Source of the DNA: CAMDHY01 sp046156265
GTDB lineage: Bacteria; Pseudomonadota; Alphaproteobacteria; Rhizobiales; Segnochrobactraceae
Direction of reading: 5' to 3'
NCBI RefSeq assembly: GCF_046156265.1
Contig: NZ_JAWDIR010000005.1
Coordinates: 17,661-81,660, forward strand
Length of the DNA stretch: 64,000 bases
The stretch's first letter is position 1. Each line of letters starts with the position of its first letter. The notes under the pieces are model-generated. The model searched no databases. It was not told the origin of the DNA and worked only from the letters and a program-made list of their open reading frames with translations. Shown here piece after piece: positions 55,650 to 63,235 of the stretch. The translations under genes were made by a program, and so were the position numbers.

Positions 55650-57074
55650 CTAGAGATAGGTCGAGCGCTCCAGCGGCGTGATCTCCGCCTGGAAGGCCGC
55701 CATCTCCGCCGCCTTCACCGCGGAAAACAGCGAGCGGTACTCGACGCCGAACGTGCGCCTGATGAAGTCCGAGCGCTCGAACAGCCGGATCGCCTCGCCC
55801 ATCGTCGAGGGCAGCGCCGGCGCCGGCTCGTCATAGGCGTTGCGGTCGGTCGGCGGCGGCGGCGTCAGCCCGCGCTCGATGCCTTCGAGCATCCCGCCGA
55901 GCACGGCGGCGAGCACCAGATAGGGGTTGGCGTCGGTGCCGGCGATGCGGTGCTCGAGCCGGCGCGCCTCGGGCGGCGAGGCCGGCACGCGCACGGCGAC
56001 CGAGCGGTTGTTGTGGCCCCAGGCGGCGCGCGTCGGCGCGTAGGAGCCGGGCTGCAGGCGGCGGAAGCCGTTCCAGGTCGGCACGAACAGAAGCGTGGAG
56101 GCCGCCATCGTCTCGATCAGGCCGGCGATCGCCGCCTCGAGCAGCGGCTCGCCGGAGCCCGGCCGGGCGAAGACGTTCTCGCCGCTCCCGTCGACGAGGC
56201 TCGCGTGGACATGCATGCCGTTGCCGGCCCAGCCCATGAAGGGCTTCGCCATGAAGCTCGCCTTCAGCCCGTGGACCGCCGCCGTCTCGGCGATCAGGCG
56301 CTTCAGCAGCACGACGTCGTCGGCCGCCGCCAGCGCGTCGCCGCGGTGCTTGAGGTTCACCTCGAACTGCCCGGGTGCGGCCTCCTTGACGATGGTGTCG
56401 ATCGGCAGCCCCTGCGCCTTGGCGTGGGCGCGGATGTCGCCGAACAGCCGGCTGTGGGCGGAGAGGTCCGACAGCGCCAGCACGTTGGTGCGCTCCGGCC
56501 CGTTCGGCTCGGCGCGCACCGGCGCCGGCGAGCCGGTGACGTGGGCGGGGGCGTTGGGGTCGAGCAGGTAGAATTCGAGCTCGAAGGCGCAGACCGCCGC
56601 GAGCCCCGCACCGGCGAGGCGCTCGACGACGGCCTCGAGCCGGGTGCGCGGGTCGCCGTGGAAGGGGACGCCGCGCTCGGTGTGCATGGTCAGCACCGCC
56701 TGCGCCGTCGGGTGCGCCGCCCACGGCACCGGCTTCAGCGTGCCGGGCACGGCGCGGCAGAAGCCGTCGCGGTCGCCGGTGTCGACGTGCAGCCCGGTCT
56801 CCAGCACCTCGCGGCCCCAGACGTCGATGCCGAACACCGAGAGCGGGAAGTTCACGCCCGAGCCGAACGCCTTCGACAGCGTCGCCGTCGGCGCCCACTT
56901 GCCGCGCAGCACGCCGCAGGTGTCGGTGATCAGGAGCTCGACGGTCTCGGTCTCGGGAAAAGCGGCGAGAAAGCGCTCCACCTCGCCGGCGGCGGGGGAG
57001 GCTGGGCCGGACGACGGGCCGCCGGTCTTGCCGGCGCGGGTCTTCGCGGCGGTGTCGGTTTCACCGGGTCGCAT
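55650..57074 (-). CDS. Glutamine synthetase family protein (gamma-glutamyl-polyamine synthetase-like)
   Basis: 474 residues from ATG 57074. The catalytic domain contains CAFELEFYLLD (metal Glu), KPFMGWAGNGMHVHASLVD, NNRSVAVRVP and RRLEHRIAGTDANPYLVLAAVLGGM. Lack of the adenylylation Tyr loop and the short length put it with PuuA-like ligases rather than GlnA. It would join glutamate to an amine such as putrescine using ATP. No other puu genes are adjacent. The first 30 residues are low complexity. Confidence 0.88.
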   Translation of the reverse strand: MRPGETDTAAKTRAGKTGGPSSGPASPAAGEVERFLAAFPETETVELLITDTCGVLRGKWAPTATLSKAFGSGVNFPLSVFGIDVWGREVLETGLHVDTGDRDGFCRAVPGTLKPVPWAAHPTAQAVLTMHTERGVPFHGDPRTRLEAVVERLAGAGLAAVCAFELEFYLLDPNAPAHVTGSPAPVRAEPNGPERTNVLALSDLSAHSRLFGDIRAHAKAQGLPIDTIVKEAAPGQFEVNLKHRGDALAAADDVVLLKRLIAETAAVHGLKASFMAKPFMGWAGNGMHVHASLVDGSGENVFARPGSGEPLLEAAIAGLIETMAASTLLFVPTWNGFRRLQPGSYAPTRAAWGHNNRSVAVRVPASPPEARRLEHRIAGTDANPYLVLAAVLGGMLEGIERGLTPPPPTDRNAYDEPAPALPSTMGEAIRLFERSDFIRRTFGVEYRSLFSAVKAAEMAAFQAEITPLERSTYL

Positions 57075-57188
57075 GATGGTCGGGGCGGCCTCCGCAGCCA
57101 CGCGGCCGGGCGGCGGCGCTGGCGACAGTCTAGCCGCAGCCGCACCGGTTGCGCCAGCCGGGACGCGCGCTGACGCGCCCACGACGCG

Positions 57189-58847
57189 TCAGTCCGCCGG
57201 CTTCTCGTGGCCGCGCAGCGGCAGTTCCGGGATCGTCGCCATGAATATGCAGGCGATCAGCGCGCCGGCGGCGGTGGCGAGGAACACGCTGCGGAAGGCG
57301 GGCGCGATGTCGGCCCCGGCGAGCGTGCCCGACAGCACCACCTCCTGCGTCGTCAGCCCGTCGGCGACGGCGGCACCGGCGAGGAACAGCGCCCCGAACG
57401 CCGGCACCACCAGCGCGCCGCCGAGCGAGCGGGCGAAGTTGAGGATGCCGGTGGCGGTGCCCATCTGGTGCGCCGGGACGGCGTTCTGCACCGACACGGT
57501 CGAGATCGGATAGATCACGCCGAGTCCCATGCCGAGGATGGCGATCATCACTTCCATCTGCCACAGGCCGAGCGGCGGCCAGGCGGCCATCGCGAGCGCG
57601 GTTGCGGCCGCCACCGCGAGGCCGACGACGGCCGTCATCTTGTAGCGGCCGGTGCGGCCCATGATGCGGCCGGCGATCTGCGCGCCCGTCACCGTGCCGG
57701 CCATGTGGGCGATGAGCGCGAGGCCCGACTCCGCCGCCGTGAAGCCGAACACGGCCTCGAAATAGAGCGGCAGGAACACCGACAGCGCCACCATCGTGCC
57801 GACGGCGAACAGGACCGCGCCGACGCCGGTGGAGACGATGCGGTTGGCGAGCAGGCTGATCGGCACGAACGGCTCCGGCGCGCCGGCGAGCCGCCAGGCG
57901 AACGCCGCCCACAGCACCAGCGACAGCGCGATGAGCCCGAGGATCGGCGCCGAGCCCCACGCATAGTCGACGCCGCCCCAGCTCAAGGCCAGCATCAGCG
58001 TGAAGGTCGCGACCAGCATCAGGAGCGCGCCGGCATAGTCGATCTTGTGCGGCCGGTGGAATTTCGGGATCTTCTTCAGCACGCGGTTGGTGAGCAGGTA
58101 GGCTGCGAGCCCGAGCGGCAGGTTGATCCAGAAGATCGCCGACCAGTGCAGGTGCTCCGACAGGATGCCGCCGAGCGCCGGGCCGGCGATCGAGGCGGTC
58201 ATGAACACGGCGGCGAAATAGGCCATGTAGCGGCCGCGCTCGCGCGGCGGGATGATGTCGGCGACGATCGTCTGGCCGAGCGAGATCAGCCCGCCGCCGC
58301 CCGCCCCCTGCAGGGCGCGGGCGAGGATCAGCACGCGGATGTCGGTCGCGAGCGCGCACGCCACCGAGCCGACCAGGAAGATGCCGATCGCGATCAGCAG
58401 GATGACGCGGCGGCCGTGGATGTCGCTGAGCTTGCCGTAGATCGGCGTCGCCGCCGTGGCGGTGAGGAGATAGGCCGTCACCACCCACGACAGCTGCTCG
58501 ACCGACTGCATCTCGCGGCCGATCGTCGGCAGCGCGGTGACGACGATCGTCTGGTCGAGCGCGCCGAGGAACATCGCCAGGATGACGCCGATCAGGATGA
58601 CGCGGATCTGCGCGTGGGTGAGCCGCACCGCCTCCGGTGCGGGCGTCGCTCCCGAGGGCCCGTGCGCCGTCGGCACACCCGCCGGTCCACTGCCCGTCGT
58701 CCCCGAAACCCCCGCAGTCGCAAGCGGCGGGTGCGCCGCCCCCGGCGCGGAGGTCGGCGCGACCGGCGTCCGCAGCGCGCCCGGGCCACCGTCGGCGGGG
58801 CCGGACGGCGGGGCAGCGGACGGGTTCGGCGGAAGCGGCTCGGTCAT
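57189..58847 (-). CDS. DHA2-family MFS drug exporter (EmrB/QacA type)
   Basis: 552 residues. After an unusual Pro/Ala/Gly-rich N-terminal extension of about 75 residues, 14 helices follow with motif GALDQTIVVTALPTIGREM, LSDIHGRRVILL and the motif C region GPALGGILSEHLHW. Proton-driven inner-membrane export of hydrophobic drugs. Divergent from a TetR gene with a perfect operator in between, so it is almost surely TetR-repressed. Confidence 0.9.
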   Translation of the reverse strand: MTEPLPPNPSAAPPSGPADGGPGALRTPVAPTSAPGAAHPPLATAGVSGTTGSGPAGVPTAHGPSGATPAPEAVRLTHAQIRVILIGVILAMFLGALDQTIVVTALPTIGREMQSVEQLSWVVTAYLLTATAATPIYGKLSDIHGRRVILLIAIGIFLVGSVACALATDIRVLILARALQGAGGGGLISLGQTIVADIIPPRERGRYMAYFAAVFMTASIAGPALGGILSEHLHWSAIFWINLPLGLAAYLLTNRVLKKIPKFHRPHKIDYAGALLMLVATFTLMLALSWGGVDYAWGSAPILGLIALSLVLWAAFAWRLAGAPEPFVPISLLANRIVSTGVGAVLFAVGTMVALSVFLPLYFEAVFGFTAAESGLALIAHMAGTVTGAQIAGRIMGRTGRYKMTAVVGLAVAAATALAMAAWPPLGLWQMEVMIAILGMGLGVIYPISTVSVQNAVPAHQMGTATGILNFARSLGGALVVPAFGALFLAGAAVADGLTTQEVVLSGTLAGADIAPAFRSVFLATAAGALIACIFMATIPELPLRGHEKPAD

Positions 58848-58870
58848 GGCGGACGGCTCGTCTCGATGCG

Positions 58871-58891
58871 TTGACCGAACGGTTCGGTCAA
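58871..58891. promoter_or_regulatory. Perfect TetR operator between the exporter and tetR
   Basis: Two 10-bp arms, TTGACCGAAC and GTTCGGTCAA, are perfect inverted repeats around one central base. The site lies 24 bp upstream of the exporter start and 113 bp upstream of tetR. A TTGACC in the arm may serve as a -35 element. Size and symmetry are typical of TetR-family operators. Confidence 0.82.
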
Positions 58892-58920
58892 CGTAGGTTC
58901 GTAGTCCGCGGCAGGTCGGT

Positions 58921-58956
58921 GGTCAAGGCCGCGGTCAAGGCCGCGGTCAAGGCCGC
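58921..58956. repeat. Three tandem 12-bp repeats in the tetR leader
   Basis: GGTCAAGGCCGC is repeated three times without a break, directly upstream of tetR. The unit shares GGTCAA with the operator arm, so the repeats could be weak extra half-sites or a slippage product. Confidence 0.75.
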
Positions 58957-59004
58957 GGGGGCGGTCGGCGGGGCAGGGGCGGCCACCGCGGACGGGGGAA
59001 CGGC

Positions 59005-59832
59005 ATGGCGAAGGCGGCAGGCAGAGGGCGAGGAACGGCGGAGCCGGGCGCCGCGCGCTCCGGCGCTCCCCGTCCGCACGCAGCTTGGATCCCGCCGGCC
59101 GACGACGGTCCCGCCGGAGTGGCCACGGATGCCGACGCTCTTGCTGCCTCACACGCTGCGGAGGTCGACCACGGCACCGCTCTCGCCGCCGCGCGCTCCG
59201 AGGCCGCCTCGGAGGCCCCCACCCCCATCCCCCCCGGCGCCGACCCGGCCAAGCGCCGGCAGATCCTCGAGGGCGCGAACGGCGTGTTCATGGAGCTCGG
59301 CTTCGACGCCGCCTCGATGGGGGCGATCGCGCGCGCCGCCGGCGTCTCGAAGGGCACGCTCTACGTCTATTTCGACAGTAAGGAGGCGCTGTTCTCGGCG
59401 ATGATCGCCGACGAGCGGGCGCGCCTGAAGGGCCACCTCGACCTCGACGCCGACGATCCCGACGTCGCCGAAAGCCTCCGGCGCACCGGCCGCAAGCTGG
59501 TCGCCTTCATCGTCCGCCCGGCGAACATCCGCGCGGTCCGGACGGTGATGGGCATTTCCGAGCGCATCCCGGCGGTCGGCCGCGCCTTCTACGAGGACGG
59601 CCCCGGCCGCGGCATCGACAAGTTCACCCGTTTCATCGAGGCGCACGCCCGCGCCGGCCGCCTCATTGCGCCGGACCCGCGGCTCGCCGCGGCGCAGCTG
59701 CAGATGCTGCTGCAGGCCGGCCTCGTCAACGAGCTCCTCTACGACGTCCGCGAGCCGCCGGACGAGGCCGAGATCGCCGCCCACGTCGACGCGGCGGTGG
59801 CGACCTTCCTCGCCCGCTACGCCGCCCGCTGA
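59005..59832 (+). CDS. TetR-family regulator of the divergent drug exporter
   Basis: 275 residues. The TetR helix-turn-helix (AIARAAGVSKGTLYVYFDSKEALF) begins only after about 78 low-complexity residues rich in Ala, Gly and Pro. A later GTG could be the true start. The C-terminal ligand domain is of the AcrR/TetR_C type. It probably binds the 58871 palindrome. An 11-C run at 59863 follows the stop. Confidence 0.87.
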   Translation: MAKAAGRGRGTAEPGAARSGAPRPHAAWIPPADDGPAGVATDADALAASHAAEVDHGTALAAARSEAASEAPTPIPPGADPAKRRQILEGANGVFMELGFDAASMGAIARAAGVSKGTLYVYFDSKEALFSAMIADERARLKGHLDLDADDPDVAESLRRTGRKLVAFIVRPANIRAVRTVMGISERIPAVGRAFYEDGPGRGIDKFTRFIEAHARAGRLIAPDPRLAAAQLQMLLQAGLVNELLYDVREPPDEAEIAAHVDAAVATFLARYAAR

Positions 59833-59897
59833 GGCGGCCGCGCCGTCGGCACAGCCGCCGCGCCCCCCCCCCCGCGGCCCCCGCCCGCCGCCGCGCC

Positions 59898-60383
59898 TCA
59901 CATCTTCTCCCCCGGCAGCCGGCTCGCCTGGCGCACCCAGTCGGCGAACTCAGCCTCGTCGAAACCGTCCTCGCGGATGTCGAGATAGCGCACGTCCGCC
60001 TGCTTCGACGGCCCGGGCGGCGGCGGCACGAGCCGCGCGCCGCGGAAGAACGACACTTTCACGTAGGCGTTGAAGCAGTGCAGCCCGAGGAACCAGCCGT
60101 CCCCCTCGACGCCATAGAGCGGCGAGTTCCACTTCACCGCCTTCTTGACCCCCGGCACGGTGGCGGTGACGATGTCGTCGATCCGCCGGCCGATGGCGCT
60201 CTTCCAGCCCGGCATGGCGGCGATGTAGGCCTGCACCGGCCCGTCGCCATACCCCTTCGGAATTTGCGGATTGCCGCCCGACAGCAGCACCGGCCCGCCG
60301 CCCGCAAAGGTCTCGCCAGGCCCGGTCTCGCCAGGCCTGGCCTCGCCCGCCCCCGCCGGCTTGCCCCCGCGCTCGCGCGTCAC
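59898..60383 (-). CDS. DUF1801 protein
   Basis: 161 residues from a GTG that overlaps the SRPBCC stop (GTGA). The DUF1801 (YdhG-like) core is visible: IGRRIDDIVTATVPGVKKAVKWNSPLYGV, WFLGLHCFNAYVKVSFFRG and DVRYLDIREDGFDEAEFADWVRQA. The first 30 residues are Gly/Glu-rich and look added. Third gene of the ArsR operon. Function unknown; the fold resembles small ligand-binding proteins. Confidence 0.85.
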   Translation of the reverse strand: MTRERGGKPAGAGEARPGETGPGETFAGGGPVLLSGGNPQIPKGYGDGPVQAYIAAMPGWKSAIGRRIDDIVTATVPGVKKAVKWNSPLYGVEGDGWFLGLHCFNAYVKVSFFRGARLVPPPPGPSKQADVRYLDIREDGFDEAEFADWVRQASRLPGEKM

Positions 60384-60988
60384 GGCGTGCGCGCCAGAAG
60401 CGCGTCGAGCGCCTCGAGGAAGCGCGGCCAGCCGGCCCGCGCCCCCTCGAGGAAGGGCGTCTGGTTCGGCCGGAACCCGGTCTGCTCCATCCGGAGCCGC
60501 GTGCCGGTCGCCGTCGGCGTGAGCGTGAAGGTGACGACGCTTTTCAGCGAATAGGCGTCCCACGTGTAGGCGAGCCGGCGCTCCGGCTCGACGACCCGCA
60601 CCTCGCAGTCGACGGTGCCCCAGTCGGCCCGGAACTGGAAGCGCGTGCCGACGACGGGGGCAAACGCGCTCTCCATCAGCCACTCCGCCATCAGGTGCGG
60701 CGTCGTCAGCGCCCGCCAGAGCTTTGCCGGCGGGTGGGCGAACTCCCGCTCGACGACGACCGTCTCACCCACGGGCGCCGCACCGAGGGCGGCGGCCGGG
60801 CGCCCGGCGGACGCGGCCGGCGCGGACGCGGCCGGCTGGGACGCCGCCGACTGAACCGGGTCCAATTGGGACGGATCCCTTTGGGCAGACCCGTCGGAGC
60901 GCCGGCCATCGGCGGACGACGCATCCCGCGGCGTCTCGTCCCGGGACGGCGCCGGCGGCTTCGGGGTGGCGAGGGGGCGTGCGGTCAC
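60380..60988 (-). CDS. SRPBCC (AHSA1-like) domain protein
   Basis: 202 residues from a GTG overlapping the ArsR stop. About 72 low-complexity residues (Ser, Ala, Pro, Asp) precede an AHSA1/START-like domain: VVEREFAHPPAKLWRALTTPHLMAEWLM, AYTWDAY and a C-terminal helix with GWPRFLEALDALL. Such proteins bind hydrophobic ligands. They are often paired with ArsR regulators, as here. Translationally coupled on both sides. Confidence 0.87.
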   Translation of the reverse strand: MTARPLATPKPPAPSRDETPRDASSADGRRSDGSAQRDPSQLDPVQSAASQPAASAPAASAGRPAAALGAAPVGETVVVEREFAHPPAKLWRALTTPHLMAEWLMESAFAPVVGTRFQFRADWGTVDCEVRVVEPERRLAYTWDAYSLKSVVTFTLTPTATGTRLRMEQTGFRPNQTPFLEGARAGWPRFLEALDALLARTP

Positions 60989-61314
60989 TGGTCCATCCTT
61001 TCGAGAAGCGAGTCGAGCCGGTCGAAGCGGGCCTGCCAGGCGGCGGTGAGGGAGGCTGCCCAGTCGGTGAGGGGGGCGAGAGCGGCGGGCTCGGCGCGGT
61101 AGTGGATCTGCCGCCCGGACGGCCGGTCGGCCACCAGGCCCGCCTGCTTCAGCACGGCGAGGTGCTTGGAGACCGCCGGCTGCGACACCCCGGCGCCGGC
61201 CGTCAGCGCCGAGACCGTCAGCTCCCCGTCCCGGCAGAGCCGCTCGAACAACGCCCGCCGCGTCGGATCCGCCAGCGACCGAAATACCCCGTCCTGAGCC
61301 TGCACCGTCTGCAA
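60985..61314 (-). CDS. ArsR-family winged-helix regulator
   Basis: 109 residues. It opens VFRSLADPTRRALFERLCRDGELTVSAL, followed by the recognition helix VSQPAVSKHLAVLKQAGLV and the wing RQIHYRAEP. There are no Cys metal ligands in helix 3, so it is of the SRPBCC-linked, non-metal type. First gene of a three-gene operon with 4-bp overlaps; probably autoregulated through the upstream palindrome. Confidence 0.92.
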   Translation of the reverse strand: MQTVQAQDGVFRSLADPTRRALFERLCRDGELTVSALTAGAGVSQPAVSKHLAVLKQAGLVADRPSGRQIHYRAEPAALAPLTDWAASLTAAWQARFDRLDSLLERMDQ

Positions 61315-61344
61315 CCCATCACCCTCCGGCTATGGGAGGGACGT

Positions 61345-61360
61345 ATAGCCGATGGGTTAT
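61345..61360. promoter_or_regulatory. Possible ArsR operator
   Basis: ATAGCC-GATG-GGTTAT is an inverted repeat with one mismatch, 31 bp upstream of the arsR start. A related block, GGCTATGGG at 61328 and GGTTATGGG at 61355, is repeated directly nearby. Placement suits autorepression. Confidence 0.35.
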
Positions 61361-61483
61361 GGGTTGTCGAGGGGGCTAGAATCCCTAGCTCAAGAACTGA
61401 GATATCCGACCGCCACCTGCGTCTGGCCGGGCGCCCGCCTTCGATCTAACGGAAGGCATCGCCGGGCGGCCTCAAAGCACCTT

Positions 61484-63235
61484 CTACTGAGACGCGCGCG
61501 TTTGGCTGCGCAAGCACTCCACAGCGGCCGAGATTGCTTTCTCGTCAGGCTGCCTCGCACCCCACTCCTTCCAAAAATCACGGGTCGCGCTATCCGGCGC
61601 CACGACAGGTGCATCCAACTTGATCCTAGCAGGCATCAGGACTGCGTCACCCAACAGCAAGGCCTCACCAGTGTCGAGGAGCGGAAGGATGCTGGTCATG
61701 CCTGACAAAGAGTCTGGCATGAGGCGCCTAATCACACCCTGGTCTGTTTCATTAGTGAGCCGCAGCGCGAGGAAGTTATTGCACTGGCTCAGTATCGTGC
61801 GGCTGACGTCGGAGGGCCGTTGGCTCACGACCATCAATGACACGCCGTATTTGCGGCCCTCTTTGGCTATTCGCTCAAACGAGCCTAATGCTTGGCGCTG
61901 CACGACATCCGCGTCATCGCGTATCGGGAGATAAAGATGCGCTTCGTCACAAAGCAGTGTGACCGGCGTCCTTGAACTGCTCGACATCCAAAACTGAATG
62001 TCATAGAGGAGCCGCGCTAGCGTTCCCGTCACAATTGGTAAAATGTCAGCAGGAACCTCTGAGAAGTCAATAATCTTAATGCCGCTTCCGTCACCGGCAC
62101 GGAGCAGCCTAATAGCTTGCTTGGAAAGCCATTCGTATGTCTGGGCGTCGGGTGGAGGTGAGAACATGAAGCCGTATCGCCGGTCATCGATCTTGGCTTC
62201 AAGCCGGGAGAGAAAACGCGTCAGCTTGTCTTCCCATTCGCCTTTCACCGGGCCATTCTTGCCCATACCCTTCGTCGTATTGTCAGTTTGTAGTAGCTCG
62301 ACAAGCTTCGTAATGCTGTAGGGAATCGGAGAATCAACCGTAAAAGTCTTTTTAACGGTCGAACGCATATTTCCTTCTAGCGTCGCACCCTTTAATCCAC
62401 GAACATGTAGTGTGAACCTTGAGGCTTGGTTCGGGGCGTTCTGGTCGCTGCGATCTAGGATCATCGAGAGCATCTCGTCTCGGTTCAGCAGCCAGTAAGG
62501 CAGGAACAGAACTTCCTCGCCTGGCTTCTCCAGATCGCCCGGGCCAGCGATGCGATAGCGATCGGCGAAGCCGCCAATTGAGCGATTTGCCAGCGGCGCG
62601 TACTCGCCGTGCATATCAAACACAATGATATTTGGGAATCTTAGCTTGGCGGCGCGCTCCAATATTAGAGCGACCAACCAGCTCTTCCCGGAGCCAGTGC
62701 TGCCGAGGATAGCAGCATGTCTTTGAAATAGTTTATCGCCGCTTACTATTGCCTCGGCAGTGCGATCCGCCACGAATACACCGAGCTTTAATCGTTCGTG
62801 CGGCTCAAGGCCCGCGCCGAGGATGCCCATAAAGCGCTGAAGATTAGCTCCATCAATGACAAAGCAACTACGGTCAATCTGCGGAAAACTATCGGCACCT
62901 CGCTTAAATGTATTTGATTTAGTGCCGTCAACTGTTCTATAAGTGCCAATAAGTACAGCTTGAAGCAAGTCAGTATGAACAATAGATAATAGCGCTTCAC
63001 CCTCCTGGAGTTCATCAACCGTGGGAAGTTCCTCTCGTATACTTCGGTTCACGCGTTCAGTGATTGCGATCAGGTACTCGCGTTCCGTGCTTCCTTGAAT
63101 TGCGACCAGCTGCCCAATCCCAATTCGCGTAAGGAGTACCGAATTTGTAACGTCCACTGCAACGCGGCTGGTGTCGACAGATGCTACGCGGCCAAGTTCT
63201 TCGTCGTCCGCAAACTGAAGCGCAGGTACGGTCAT
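61484..63235 (-). CDS. HerA-type ATPase of a SIR2-HerA defence module
   Basis: 583 residues from ATG 63235, which overlaps the SIR2 stop (ATGA). An N-terminal HAS-barrel-like region (about 10-60) precedes a FtsK/HerA RecA-fold ATPase: Walker A G178-STGSGK-S185, IIVFDMHGEY, Walker B LLCD430-E431-AH, and sensor VVSQRP (469-474). HerA forms hexamers around DNA. In SIR2-HerA antiphage systems it assembles with SIR2 NADase or nuclease subunits. Codons are markedly AT-richer than in the rest of the window. Confidence 0.9.
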   Translation of the reverse strand: MTVPALQFADDEELGRVASVDTSRVAVDVTNSVLLTRIGIGQLVAIQGSTEREYLIAITERVNRSIREELPTVDELQEGEALLSIVHTDLLQAVLIGTYRTVDGTKSNTFKRGADSFPQIDRSCFVIDGANLQRFMGILGAGLEPHERLKLGVFVADRTAEAIVSGDKLFQRHAAILGSTGSGKSWLVALILERAAKLRFPNIIVFDMHGEYAPLANRSIGGFADRYRIAGPGDLEKPGEEVLFLPYWLLNRDEMLSMILDRSDQNAPNQASRFTLHVRGLKGATLEGNMRSTVKKTFTVDSPIPYSITKLVELLQTDNTTKGMGKNGPVKGEWEDKLTRFLSRLEAKIDDRRYGFMFSPPPDAQTYEWLSKQAIRLLRAGDGSGIKIIDFSEVPADILPIVTGTLARLLYDIQFWMSSSSRTPVTLLCDEAHLYLPIRDDADVVQRQALGSFERIAKEGRKYGVSLMVVSQRPSDVSRTILSQCNNFLALRLTNETDQGVIRRLMPDSLSGMTSILPLLDTGEALLLGDAVLMPARIKLDAPVVAPDSATRDFWKEWGARQPDEKAISAAVECLRSQTRASQ

